A stretch of 55,080 nt of DNA from Lachnospiraceae bacterium (GCA_021199475.1 JAJQHZ010000055.1:14497-69576), one strand, 5' to 3'. Shown: positions 16,688-25,702, counted from the first letter of the stretch. The notes: generated by a model not told the origin, from the sequence alone. Numbers and translations are program-made.

Positions 16688-18019
16688 ATGAGCAAATACA
16701 GCAGGGAGGATATCTGCCGAATTATCGAGGAGGAGGACGTGCAGTTTATTCGGCTGCAGTTTACGGATATGTTCGGCACGCTGAAAAACCTCGCGGTGAC
16801 GGTCAATCAGCTGGACCGTGTCCTGGACAATAAGGTCACGTTTGACGGGGCGTCGATCGAGGGCTTCGCCCGGATAGAGCGCTCCGATCTCTGTCTGCAT
16901 CCGGATCTGGATACGTTCCTGATTTTTCCGTGGCGGCCGCAGAATGGGAAGGTGGCGCGCTTTATCTGTGATATTTTTTATGCGGATGGAACGCCGTTTG
17001 GCGGAGATCCGAGGTATATTCTGAAAAAAGTGATTGCGGAAGCGGCTGATATGGGCTACCATCTTGAGGCAGGGCCGGAGTGTGAATTTTTCCTGTTTCA
17101 TACGGATGATGAGGGCAGGCCGACGACCATCACGCATGAGCAGGCGGGATATTTTGACATTGCGCCGATTGACCTCGGAGAGAACGCCAGAAGAGATATG
17201 ATCCTGACGATGGAGGACATGGGCTATGTTGTGGAGTCCTCGCATCATGAGGCAGCACCGGCACAGCATGAGATTGATCTGCGCTATGATGAGGCGCTTC
17301 CGAGTGCGGATGGCATTATGACCTTTCGCCTGGCTGTGAAGACCGTCGCGAAGCGGCATGGTCTGCATGCTTCCTTCATGCCGAAGCCGGTGGCGGGCGA
17401 GAACGGTTCGGGCATGCATATTAATCTGTCTTTGACGAAGAATGGGAAAAATGTGTTTTATGACGCATCGGATCCGATTCATTTAAGCCAGGAGGGCCGC
17501 TGGTTTATCGGAGGGCTTCTGAGCCATATCCGTGCCGTGACGGCGGTGACGAATCCGATTGTTAATTCCTACAAACGGCTGGTGCCCGGGTTTGAGGCGC
17601 CGGTTCATGTGGCCTGGTCGGCAAAGAACCGGATCCCGCTGATCCGCATTCCGATTATGGGGAATGGTACGAAGCGCATCGAGCTGAGAAGCCCGGATAA
17701 TGCGGCCAACCCATATCTTGCTTTTGCTGTCTGCATGGCAGCCGGCCTGGATGGAATCCGCCGCCAGATCACACCTCCGGACAGTGTGGATGAGAATCTG
17801 CACGCGCTTACTGCGGAGGATTTAAAGGCCAGGGGCGTGGAGCGCCTGCCGGTCACACTTCTGGAGGCGGTTGAGGCCCTGGAGGAGGATGCGTTTATCT
17901 GCGGGGTTCTCGGAGAGCATGTGACGAAGCGGTACATCAAGGCAAAGAGGGAAGAGTGGGAGGCCTATCAGGCCAGCGTGAGCCAGTGGGAGCTGGACCG
18001 GTATCTCGCCAGGATCTGA
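16688..18019 (+). CDS. glnA: Glutamine synthetase type I
   Basis: This enzyme makes glutamine from glutamate, ammonia and ATP. The 443 residues include DMFGTLKNLAVT, FDGASIEGF, GPECEFFLF, HHEAAPAQHEIDLRY, KPVAGENGSGMH and RIPIMGNGTKRIELRSPD, which cover the metal, glutamate and ATP sites. The length and the lack of the adenylylated NLYDLP tyrosine place it in the GSI-alpha group, which is controlled by feedback and expression and not by adenylylation. I chose ATG 16688 because GAGAGGAG lies just upstream; an earlier in-frame codon at 16595 falls inside the leader hairpins. Transcription is probably controlled by attenuation in that leader. Confidence 0.97.
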   Translation: MSKYSREDICRIIEEEDVQFIRLQFTDMFGTLKNLAVTVNQLDRVLDNKVTFDGASIEGFARIERSDLCLHPDLDTFLIFPWRPQNGKVARFICDIFYADGTPFGGDPRYILKKVIAEAADMGYHLEAGPECEFFLFHTDDEGRPTTITHEQAGYFDIAPIDLGENARRDMILTMEDMGYVVESSHHEAAPAQHEIDLRYDEALPSADGIMTFRLAVKTVAKRHGLHASFMPKPVAGENGSGMHINLSLTKNGKNVFYDASDPIHLSQEGRWFIGGLLSHIRAVTAVTNPIVNSYKRLVPGFEAPVHVAWSAKNRIPLIRIPIMGNGTKRIELRSPDNAANPYLAFAVCMAAGLDGIRRQITPPDSVDENLHALTAEDLKARGVERLPVTLLEAVEALEEDAFICGVLGEHVTKRYIKAKREEWEAYQASVSQWELDRYLARI

Positions 18020-18036
18020 TGCTGGTATCCTGTCTT

Positions 18037-18081
18037 CCAAATAGCTCGACTTCAGGCGAGTATAAAGTCAGGCTAATTTGG
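18037..18081 (+). other. Irregular hairpin between glnA and the ANTAR gene
   Basis: CCAAAT (18037-18042) pairs with ATTTGG (18076-18081), and GACTT (18048-18052) pairs with AAGTC (18065-18069). No U-tract follows, so it is more likely a processing or regulatory structure than a terminator. Confidence 0.35.
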
Positions 18082-18192
18082 AGACGAGTTATCAGGGCTG
18101 TGCGGGGAGAGAGCTTTATGCACAGGGGGCGCAAGGTGTTTTGTGGTCTCTGCTACGCATGAAGAGGAAATGAGGTCGGATGGAGGAATCGG

Positions 18193-18744
18193 ATGGCAAA
18201 TATTAATATTATTGTGGTGTTCCCTAAGCCGGAAGACGCCAGAAATATCCGAAGCCTTCTGATACGCAGCGGATATGATGTCCGGGCGGTCTGCACGAGC
18301 GGTGCGCAGGCGCTCACAGCGGCGGACCGGCTCGGGACCGGTGTGATTGTCTGCGGCTATAAATTTGCGGACATGGTGTATTCCGAGCTTTATGAGGATA
18401 TGCCGCGCTCGTTTGGAATGCTGCTGATCGCTTCCGCGCGGGCGGTGAGTGAGGGAGTACAGGAGGGGGTATTGTGCGTAACGATGCCTCTGCGTGTGAA
18501 TGACCTCCTGGATTCTCTTGAGACGGTAATCAGTCAGATGGAGATGCGCAGACGGCGCAAGCGCATGATGGCGCCGCAGCGCAGTGAGGAAGAGAAAAAG
18601 CTGATCGCGGATGCAAAGTCTCTTTTGATGGAGCGCAACAATATGACAGAGGAGGAAGCGCACCGTTATCTGCAGAAGACCAGCATGGACAGCGGCACGA
18701 ATATGGTAGAGACAGCGCAGATGCTGTTTGCGCTGATGCGATGA
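18193..18744 (+). CDS. ANTAR-domain RNA-binding antiterminator with pseudo-receiver (GlnR/AmiR/NasR-like)
   Basis: The C-terminal 60 residues carry the ANTAR pattern: a coiled helix, then LIADAKSLLMERNNMTEEEAHRY and TNMVETAQMLF. ANTAR proteins bind RNA hairpins in leaders and block terminators. The N-terminal 120 residues look like a response-regulator receiver, but where the phospho-acceptor Asp is expected the sequence reads GVIVCGYKFADM, without an Asp at the strand end, so it is probably not phosphorylated. An AmiR/NasR-like protein linked to glnA is known in solventogenic Clostridium as a nitrogen regulator. With the glnA leader just upstream this protein most likely acts there. GGAGG lies close before the ATG. 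Confidence 0.9.
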   Translation: MANINIIVVFPKPEDARNIRSLLIRSGYDVRAVCTSGAQALTAADRLGTGVIVCGYKFADMVYSELYEDMPRSFGMLLIASARAVSEGVQEGVLCVTMPLRVNDLLDSLETVISQMEMRRRRKRMMAPQRSEEEKKLIADAKSLLMERNNMTEEEAHRYLQKTSMDSGTNMVETAQMLFALMR

Positions 18745-18819
18745 GAGTTTTAAAATCCTGATGCAATGAGAGTTTTAGGATCCTGATGCGGTGAGGTTTT
18801 TAGGATCCTGCTGCGGTAG
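18733..18819 (+). repeat. 25-bp tandem repeat, three copies plus a partial fourth
   Basis: Units start at 18733, 18758 and 18783, each 25 bases, with a truncated fourth from 18808. The core is CTGATGC-RTGAGAGTTTTA followed by GGATC or AAATC. The first unit contains the last codons and stop of the ANTAR gene, so the array grew from the 3' end of that gene into the dapF leader. Confidence 0.85.
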
Positions 18820-18862
18820 CTGTGTCGGCTGATAATAACGAAGCAGATGGAAAGGGTTGAGA

Positions 18863-19978
18863 ATGAAATTTACAAAAATGCATGGCATCGGCAATGATTA
18901 TGTCTATGTCAATTGTTTTGAGGAAACAGTGGAAAACCCGTCGGAGCTTGCCATCCGTGTCAGTGACCGGCATTTTGGAATCGGCTCGGACGGGCTGATT
19001 TTGATTAAGCCGTCCGGGAAGGCTGATTTCCGGATGGAGATGTATAATGCAGACGGTTCTCTCGGCGCGATGTGCGGCAACGGCATCCGCTGTGTGGCAA
19101 AATATGTGTATGACTACGGTCTGACGGACAAGACCCGGATCAGCGTGGAGACCGCCAGCGGAATTAAATATCTGGATCTGACGGTGAAACCATCTGACGC
19201 AGGTTCAAAAGCGCCCTGCTGCGGGCAGGACAGCCGTGGAGCGGCAAATCCAGGATTGAAAAAGGATGCTTCCGAAGCGGTTTCCGGGGCTCATGGCACT
19301 CCCGGGCGCGGAAAGGTGAGCGATGTGCGGGTAGATATGGGCGCGCCGATTCTGGATCCGAAGCTGATTCCGGTCGATGTGGACGCTGTGAGAAAATGTT
19401 CCGCTATTTGCTTTGGCAGCCGATGGCCGGATACTGGAGTATCGCCGGATGCTGATATTACGCCGGATACTAATAGTTCGCCGGATACGGATCATCCGCA
19501 GGCTGCTTCTGCGGATCAAGTCGGGGGTTTCTGGAATGATCTGACCCGGGAGAAACCGATCATCGGCGAAACCGTTTCTGTCGCCTGTGATGCTTTTTCT
19601 ATTACCTGTGTCTCGATGGGCAATCCGCACTGCATCGTCCCGGTTGCGGACGTGGATGGGCTGGAGATTGAGAAAATCGGGCCTGCTTTTGAAAATCATC
19701 CGATGTTTCCGGACCGGGTCAACACGGAATTTGTCCGTGTTATAGACCGGAATACTGTACAGATGCGTGTCTGGGAACGGGGCTCCGGCGAGACACTTGC
19801 CTGCGGGACGGGAGCCTGTGCGGTCGCGGTGGCGAGCGTTTTAAATGGCTGGACCGAGAACCGGCTGACAGTGAAGCTGCGCGGCGGCGATCTGCAGATC
19901 GAGTGGGACCGCGAAAAGAATACGGTGTATATGACCGGTCCGGCCGAGACGGTGTTTGAGGGCGAGATTTGCGTGTGA
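18863..19978 (+). CDS. dapF: Diaminopimelate epimerase with two inserted loops
   Basis: The enzyme converts LL- to meso-diaminopimelate for lysine and peptidoglycan. Both catalytic cysteines are present, in AMCGNGIRC (Cys71) and LACGTGACA. At 371 residues it is about 95 longer than typical DapF. The excess falls in two low-complexity stretches: about residues 109-150, and about 178-232, the latter with degenerate PDTG/PDAD/PDTN/PDTD repeats. Both lie between conserved strands, and the flanking sequence (SVRVDMG-like and ITCVSMGNPHC) is intact, so the enzyme should be active. ATG 18863 follows AAAGGG by 6 bases. The next gene supplies the previous step of the same pathway. Confidence 0.95.
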   Translation: MKFTKMHGIGNDYVYVNCFEETVENPSELAIRVSDRHFGIGSDGLILIKPSGKADFRMEMYNADGSLGAMCGNGIRCVAKYVYDYGLTDKTRISVETASGIKYLDLTVKPSDAGSKAPCCGQDSRGAANPGLKKDASEAVSGAHGTPGRGKVSDVRVDMGAPILDPKLIPVDVDAVRKCSAICFGSRWPDTGVSPDADITPDTNSSPDTDHPQAASADQVGGFWNDLTREKPIIGETVSVACDAFSITCVSMGNPHCIVPVADVDGLEIEKIGPAFENHPMFPDRVNTEFVRVIDRNTVQMRVWERGSGETLACGTGACAVAVASVLNGWTENRLTVKLRGGDLQIEWDREKNTVYMTGPAETVFEGEICV

Positions 19979-20147
19979 TTTCATTACCTGATACGCGGTA
20001 CAGGGGATTTTGTGGAAAATTTTTGAACCGTTGCCGGGAAATTTTGTTCCGAAAACGAAACGGCGATTCGGTAACGGAAGCGGATCCATCGATCTTGTTA
20101 ATGTTCAGAAGTACTATCACATATTTATAAATACGGAGGAGGACATT

Positions 20148-21362
20148 ATGTTCAAAATCAATGACAATTATCTGAAGCTGCCGGGCAGCTATCTTTTTTC
20201 TACGATTGCGAAGAAGGTGAATGCATTTCAGGCGGAGAATCCGGATAAAACCGTGATTCGCTTAGGCATCGGGGATGTGACGCAGCCGCTCGCCCCGGTT
20301 ATCATTGATGCGCTTCACAGTGCGGTGGACGAGATGGGCAAGGCGGAGACGTTCCATGGCTATGCGCCGGATCTGGGCTATGAGTTCCTGCGCACGGCGA
20401 TCGCGAAAAACGATTATGCGGACCGCGGCTGCGAGATTGCGGCGGATGAGATTTTTGTATCAGATGGGGCGAAATGCGACTCCGGAAACATCCAGGAGAT
20501 TTTCAGCGTAGATAATAAAATTGCGGTGTGCGATCCGGTCTATCCGGTCTATGTGGATACAAATGTGATGGCGGGCCGCACCGGCACCTATGATCCGAAG
20601 ACGGAAATGTGGAGCGATGTGATTTATATGCCATGCACGGCGGAAACTAATTTTGCGCCGGAGCTTCCGAAGGAGACGCCGGATCTGATTTATCTGTGCT
20701 TCCCGAACAACCCGACCGGAGCGACCATTACGAAGGCGCAGCTGCAGGAGTGGGTGGATTACGCAAATAAGGTCGGCGCGGTGATCATTTATGATGCGGC
20801 TTATGAAGCTTATATTTCGGAGGCGGATGTGCCGCATACGATTTATGAGTGCGAGGGTGCGCGGACCTGCGCGATTGAGCTGAAATCGTTTTCCAAGAAT
20901 GCGGGCTTCACCGGCACCAGACTGGGCTATACCGTGATTCCAAAGGATTTGAAATGCGGCGATGTCATGCTGCATTCCCTCTGGGCGAGACGCCATGGCA
21001 CCAAGTACAATGGAGCTCCGTACATTCAGCAGCGTGCGGGCGAGGCGGTGTATACGCCGGAGGGCAAGGAGCAGCTCGCGAAGCAGGTTGCCTATTACAT
21101 GAACAACGCAAAGGTGATTAAAGAAGGGCTGCAGGAAGCAGGCTATACGGTTTCCGGCGGCGTGAACGCACCGTACATCTGGCTGAAGACCCCGAGTGGC
21201 ATGACATCGTGGGAATTCTTTGATTATCTGCTCGCGAACGCAAACGTGGTCGGCACGCCGGGCTCCGGCTTCGGACCGAGCGGCGAGGGATATTTCCGGC
21301 TGACCGCATTCGGCACCTATGAAAACACGTTAGCGGCGCTTGACCGGATTAAAAGGATGTAA
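20148..21362 (+). CDS. dapL: LL-diaminopimelate aminotransferase
   Basis: This PLP enzyme turns tetrahydrodipicolinate directly into LL-diaminopimelate, bypassing the succinylase or acetylase branches; DapF then makes the meso form. The 404 residues match the family length. Visible motifs are [36 protein letters not shown] and the PLP lysine in [19 protein letters not shown] set the start at ATG 20148 because CGGAGGAGGA precedes it; the frame is open further upstream only by chance. Having dapF and dapL adjacent is typical of Clostridia that use this pathway. Confidence 0.97.
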   Translation: MFKINDNYLKLPGSYLFSTIAKKVNAFQAENPDKTVIRLGIGDVTQPLAPVIIDALHSAVDEMGKAETFHGYAPDLGYEFLRTAIAKNDYADRGCEIAADEIFVSDGAKCDSGNIQEIFSVDNKIAVCDPVYPVYVDTNVMAGRTGTYDPKTEMWSDVIYMPCTAETNFAPELPKETPDLIYLCFPNNPTGATITKAQLQEWVDYANKVGAVIIYDAAYEAYISEADVPHTIYECEGARTCAIELKSFSKNAGFTGTRLGYTVIPKDLKCGDVMLHSLWARRHGTKYNGAPYIQQRAGEAVYTPEGKEQLAKQVAYYMNNAKVIKEGLQEAGYTVSGGVNAPYIWLKTPSGMTSWEFFDYLLANANVVGTPGSGFGPSGEGYFRLTAFGTYENTLAALDRIKRM

Positions 21363-21397
21363 AGAACAAGAATCGTTTACAGCAGGAGTATGCAAAA

Positions 21398-22123
21398 TTG
21401 AAAATACTGATTATACGCCACGGCGATCCGGATTATGTCAATGATTCTCTGACGGAAAAGGGATGGAGGGAGGCGGAGTATCTCTCCGAACGGCTGGCAA
21501 AGCTTTCGATTCGTGATTTTTATGTATCTCCGCTGGGCCGGGCGAAGGATACCGCGGATCCGACCCTGAAAAAGCTGGGTCGGACAGCCGCCGAACGGGA
21601 ATGGCTGCGGGAATTTGCACCGCGCATCAAGCGCCCGGATAAGGACGGGGACAGCATCTGCTGGGACTGGCTTCCGCAGGACTGGACGGGGGAGGAGCGT
21701 TTTTACCGCTATGACGAGTGGTGGCAGCCTTCGGCGATGAGCGAAGCCGATATCCGGACAGAGCATGCGTGGGTGACGAATGGTCTGGATGGCCTGCTGG
21801 CTGAATATGGTTATGTGCGCGACGGGCATATTTACCGGGTGGAACAGGGAAACAATGACACCATCGCTCTTTTCTGTCATTATGGAAGCGGGTGTGTTTT
21901 GGTCGGACATCTGATCGGCGTCTCTCCGATGGTGCTCTGGCATGGACTTTGCGCCGCGCCGAGCTCGGTCACGACCGTTGTGACGGAAGAGAGAAGAAAA
22001 GGAATCGCGAGCTTCCGGGTGAGTTCATACGGGGATATTTCCCATCTCTATGCGCATGAGGAGCCGCCCGCGTTCGCAGCGCGGTTCACCGAGAAATGGG
22101 AGAATGACGAGCGGCATGACTGA
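21398..22123 (+). CDS. Histidine phosphatase family protein
   Basis: The protein has the RHGDPDY start of the phosphoglycerate-mutase/histidine-phosphatase superfamily (the catalytic His is in IIRHGDP), the SPLGRAKDTA segment with the second phosphate-binding Arg, and the late FCHYGSG His. The substrate cannot be read from sequence. The start is TTG at 21398, with GCAGGAG about 10 bases upstream; no ATG is in frame before it. It is 35 bases after dapL and probably co-transcribed, but has no evident link to lysine synthesis. Confidence 0.85.
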   Translation: MKILIIRHGDPDYVNDSLTEKGWREAEYLSERLAKLSIRDFYVSPLGRAKDTADPTLKKLGRTAAEREWLREFAPRIKRPDKDGDSICWDWLPQDWTGEERFYRYDEWWQPSAMSEADIRTEHAWVTNGLDGLLAEYGYVRDGHIYRVEQGNNDTIALFCHYGSGCVLVGHLIGVSPMVLWHGLCAAPSSVTTVVTEERRKGIASFRVSSYGDISHLYAHEEPPAFAARFTEKWENDERHD

Positions 22124-22297
22124 GAAGGACTGGATTATGATTTAGAATATTAAATCGTATAGCAGCATGGTATTGGATTATATGGGATTTCCGAAGAAAT
22201 ATTGATTTTGTAGTGGGGAATGTGGTCAAGATGGTTCGTAACAGTTCCTTAGAAATTGTGATATAAAGATTACATCGGACAGGGAGAATGATACCAT

Positions 22298-23692
22298 ATG
22301 ATAACAGAAAAACTATATTATAAGGACGCATACATCAAAGAATTCACTGCAACAGTGATGGATTGCCAGGAGAGGAAGAAGGGGTTTGAAGTTATTCTCT
22401 CTGCGACTGCGTTTTACCCGGAGGGCGGCGGACAGCCGTATGATACCGGAATCTTGCGGATGATTCCGGAGGCATACGTTGAGAACCCTGCGCAGGTGAA
22501 AGGTGCAGACGATGAGACAGCCGCTGCTGTTCATGTCCTCGAGGTTCATGAAAAGAACGGCGAACTGCTGCACTACACGGACGCACCGCTTTCCATCGGC
22601 TCTGAGGTATACGGGAAAATTGACTGGGCACGGCGCTTTGATCTGATGCAGCAGCATTCCGGCGAGCACATCGTGAGCGGGCTGGTGCATGCGGCTTATG
22701 GGTATGATAATGTAGGCTTCCATATGGGAAGCGACGTGATCACGATTGATTTTAACGGCGAGCTCGATGAGGAAGCTTTGCAGGAAATAGAAGCAAAGAC
22801 GAACGACGTCATCTGGCAGAATCAGGCGACACGGATCTTTTACCCATCTGCCGAAGAGCTGAAGCAGCTGCCCTACCGCAGCAAGAAGGAACTGACCGGC
22901 GAGGTGCGGATCGTGGAGTTTCCGGTATCCGGCACTGGTGCAGAGGCTGTCAATGCGGCTGGCGCAAACGGCTTACCGGTTGTTGGAATGACTGCGGATA
23001 CTGAGAAAATGGATCATGCGCAGATGCCGGATTCGGTGCCGGGGATTGATATTGCGAAGCTTCCCTATGCGGACCTGTGCGCCTGCTGCGGGACCCATGT
23101 CGCCCGGGCGGGTGAAATCGGGATGGTGAAGCTGTTGTCTGTCGTTAAATTCCGCGAGGGTGTGCGTGTGGAAATGATTTGCGGGAAGCGTGTGCTGAAT
23201 TATCTGAACATGGTGAATGCGCAGAATCATCAGATTTCCGTACTTCTCTCCGCAAAACCAGATCGCACGGCGGAGGCTGTAAAGTGGAGCATGGATGAGA
23301 ACTTCCGGCTGAAAGGGCGTGTCCTTGCTCTGGAGGAAAAGTGGTTCGCGCAGGAGGCAGAGCGCCGTTCCGGTGTCGGCGATGTGCTGCTGTTCGAAAA
23401 GGATATGGATTCGGACGGCGTGCGGAAGCTGGCGGTGGCGGTCATGGAGACCTGCGGCGGCCGCTGTGCGGTATTCTCGGATAACGGGGACGGAACCTTC
23501 AAATATGCGCTGGGAGAGAAGGACGGCGACCTGCGGGCGCTGGTGAAGGAGATGAACCAGGCGCTTGGCGGGCGCGGAGGCGGCAAGCCGTTTTTTGCAC
23601 AGGGATCCGTGCACGGCGAGGAAAAGGAGATACGAAAGTTTTTTGACAACAGATTTCATGTAAATATGAGTATACAAACAATCTCTCAGTAA
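22298..23692 (+). CDS. alaX: Alanyl-tRNA editing protein AlaX-L
   Basis: This free-standing editing domain hydrolyses misacylated Ser-tRNA(Ala) or Gly-tRNA(Ala). The four zinc ligands of the family are visible as HSGEH and CACCGTH. A C-terminal DHHA1-like region (GGRGGGKPFFAQGS) marks the long form. It is somewhat enlarged by two segments without family counterparts, around 22471-22560 and 22925-23045 (the latter Ala/Gly/Asp-rich, just before the CACC zinc site). GGGAG precedes the ATG by about 10 bases. The next transcription unit begins with its own promoter 25 bases downstream. Confidence 0.9.
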   Translation: MITEKLYYKDAYIKEFTATVMDCQERKKGFEVILSATAFYPEGGGQPYDTGILRMIPEAYVENPAQVKGADDETAAAVHVLEVHEKNGELLHYTDAPLSIGSEVYGKIDWARRFDLMQQHSGEHIVSGLVHAAYGYDNVGFHMGSDVITIDFNGELDEEALQEIEAKTNDVIWQNQATRIFYPSAEELKQLPYRSKKELTGEVRIVEFPVSGTGAEAVNAAGANGLPVVGMTADTEKMDHAQMPDSVPGIDIAKLPYADLCACCGTHVARAGEIGMVKLLSVVKFREGVRVEMICGKRVLNYLNMVNAQNHQISVLLSAKPDRTAEAVKWSMDENFRLKGRVLALEEKWFAQEAERRSGVGDVLLFEKDMDSDGVRKLAVAVMETCGGRCAVFSDNGDGTFKYALGEKDGDLRALVKEMNQALGGRGGGKPFFAQGSVHGEEKEIRKFFDNRFHVNMSIQTISQ

Positions 23693-23716
23693 GTAATTAT
23701 TTTGATCATTAGCCCC

Positions 23717-23745
23717 TTGCCACAGAAAAAAAAATGTGATAAGAT
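23717..23745 (+). promoter_or_regulatory. Promoter of the T-box/transamidation operon
   Basis: TTGCCA (23717-23722), 17 bases, TAAGAT (23740-23745), within an extended TGTGATAAGAT context. Transcription would begin near 23752. Confidence 0.6.
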
Positions 23746-23751
23746 GGCTCT

Positions 23752-24118
23752 CGTAAAAGGCTGTGAAGGAGACTCTGTGTTTGGAACCTGACAGAAATTT
23801 GGTGTCACCGGCTGAGAACACCGATTAGGGAAAGGATACAATAGGGAACACTCCGGAGCTGACTGTTCGAACAGGGCTAAGGGAATTCCGACATTGATTC
23901 ATCGGCCGGAAATAGCCAGAGTAGGGCAGTACGTTGCACGCGTTAAGTGTATAAGAGAGGCAGAATTTCATTTGATTCACTGCGCAGATACCGAAAGTCG
24001 GGAATAATATGACGGTGGTTCGGAATGCAGGCGTTTATGCAGATTCTGCAATGCGGGTGGTACCGCGGGTAATGATTATCCGTCCCGGAATATCGATTTC
24101 GATATTCCGGGACTTTTT
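23752..24118 (+). promoter_or_regulatory. T-box leader with overlapping Glu (GAA) and Asn (AAC) specifier codons
   Basis: The T-box sequence GTGGTACCGCGG (24057-24068) and the terminator (24082-24094 with 24101-24113, 13 bp, then TTTTT) are unmistakable. Stem I can be drawn: GGAG 23768-23771 with CTCC 23851-23854 at the base, TGTGT 23776-23780 with ATACA above the specifier loop, and GGTGT with ACACC near the tip. The specifier loop ends in GGGAACA, where AAC (23847-23849) stands next to the customary A at 23850, and GAA (23846-23848) overlaps it by one base shift. It controls a non-discriminating AspRS and probably gatCAB, so uncharged tRNA(Asn), and perhaps tRNA(Glu), would switch it on. 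Confidence 0.92.
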
Positions 24119-24230
24119 GCTGTTCGGTGTAGTTTCGACCAGCTGCAAATGGAAAATACAGCCAGCAAACCATGATCTGGCAAGAGTGGTCTGCTGTCTA
24201 AAAAGTTTTAAATATCAGGAGGAGACGATT

Positions 24231-25562
24231 ATGGAATTTTTATCGGGACTGACACCAAAGGAAACGCTGGAGCTCTCGGAGCTGTTGGCACCGGAGCGCA
24301 TTGGCACAGAAGTGAAGGTGAATGGCTTCGTGCATTCCATTCGCGATATGGGCGAGGTCTGTTTTGTTGTGCTGCGCAAGCGCGAGGGGCTGCTGCAATG
24401 CGTGTTTGAGGAGAATGTATCCGAACTGGCAGCGAAAAAGCTGAAGGAATCCCAGACCGTAGAGCTTTTTGGTACGCTGAAGGAGGACGTGCGCGCGCCG
24501 CATGGGATCGAGCTGCGTGTGAAGGGCGGCGAGATTCTGACGGAGGTATACGCGCCGCTGCCGCTGCCGATCGGCAAGTGGAAGCTGAACACCTCTCTGG
24601 AGGCGAAGCTGGACAACCGCAGCATTTCCCTTCGCAATGTGCGGGAGCGCGCGAAGTTCCGGATTCAGGAGGGACTGGTGAGAGGCTTCCGGGAATATCT
24701 GACGCAGCAGCAGTTTACCGAAATTCACACGCCGAAGATCGGCGGCAGAGGCGCGGAGGGCGGCGCAAATATTTTCAAGCTCGATTATTTCCATCGCCCG
24801 GCTGTGCTGGCGCAGAGTCCGCAGTTCTACAAGCAGATGATGGTGGGCGTGTTTGACCGTGTGTTTGAGACCGGCCCGGTGTTCCGGGCGGAGAAGCATA
24901 ATACAAAGCGTCACCTGAATGAATATACCAGCCTGGATTTTGAGATGGGCTACATCGACAGCTTTGTCGACATTATGGAGATGGAGACCGGATTTTTGCA
25001 GTATACGATGCGGCTCCTGGAGAAAGAATACGCGAATGAGCTTCATATTCTGAATGTGACATTGCCGGATACGGAAAAGATTCCGGTGGTGCGTTTCGAC
25101 AAGGCGAAGCAGCTGGTATCTGAAAAATACAATCGCCGGATCCGGAATCCGTACGACCTGGAGCCGGAGGAGGAGAGTCTGATTGGCCGGTATTTCAAGG
25201 AGGAATGCGGGGCGGATTTTGTGTTCGTGACGCATTATCCGTCGAAAAAGAGACCGTTCTATGCGATGGATGACCCGGCGGATCCGAAATTTACGCTGAG
25301 CTTTGACCTGCTTTTTGGCGGGCTGGAGATCACGACGGGCGGCCAGCGCATCCACGATTATCAGAAGCTCCGGGAAAAAATTGCGGCGCGCGGGATGACG
25401 GAGGAAGGCATGGAGCAGTATCTGGACACCTTTAAATACGGAATGCCGAAGCATGGCGGGCTTGGAATCGGGCTGGAGCGCCTGACGATGAAGCTGGTCG
25501 GGGAGGAGAATGTCCGCGAGACAACGCTGTTCCCGCGGGATTTGTCCAGGCTGGAGCCGTAA
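24231..25562 (+). CDS. aspS: Aspartyl-tRNA synthetase, archaeal type, probably non-discriminating
   Basis: This class II synthetase (443 residues) is of the short archaeal kind, without the bacterial insertion domain. It has an N-terminal OB fold, motif 2 as FRAEKHNTKRHLNEYTSLDFE, the GGQRIHDY signature, and motif 3 as GLGIGLERLTMKL. In the anticodon-binding loop the sequence GFVHSIRDMG has His35 where tRNA(Asp)-specific archaeal enzymes have Trp, and APHG near residue 90; both fit the non-discriminating form that also charges tRNA(Asn) with Asp. GatCAB, encoded downstream, would then amidate it to Asn-tRNA(Asn). ATG 24231 has AGGAGGAG just upstream. Confidence 0.93.
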   Translation: MEFLSGLTPKETLELSELLAPERIGTEVKVNGFVHSIRDMGEVCFVVLRKREGLLQCVFEENVSELAAKKLKESQTVELFGTLKEDVRAPHGIELRVKGGEILTEVYAPLPLPIGKWKLNTSLEAKLDNRSISLRNVRERAKFRIQEGLVRGFREYLTQQQFTEIHTPKIGGRGAEGGANIFKLDYFHRPAVLAQSPQFYKQMMVGVFDRVFETGPVFRAEKHNTKRHLNEYTSLDFEMGYIDSFVDIMEMETGFLQYTMRLLEKEYANELHILNVTLPDTEKIPVVRFDKAKQLVSEKYNRRIRNPYDLEPEEESLIGRYFKEECGADFVFVTHYPSKKRPFYAMDDPADPKFTLSFDLLFGGLEITTGGQRIHDYQKLREKIAARGMTEEGMEQYLDTFKYGMPKHGGLGIGLERLTMKLVGEENVRETTLFPRDLSRLEP

Positions 25563-25702
25563 CGATCCGCGACGCCAGCACAGGAGCAATTATTTTGGAA
25601 AAAGGTATTTATGGAACTGCTTCGCTTTTGCGGGATTTACGCAATGAAATGAAGTCATGTATGGGGAAAAGGATGTAAAATAAAGAGCGCAGGGGGTGGG
25701 TT

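Noticed and set aside
24011-24013. GAC as an Asp specifier codon of the T-box
   Set aside because: It lies in the stem III/linker part, after the segment matching the conserved AGUAGGG region; the stem I loop with AAC followed by A fits the T-box layout better.
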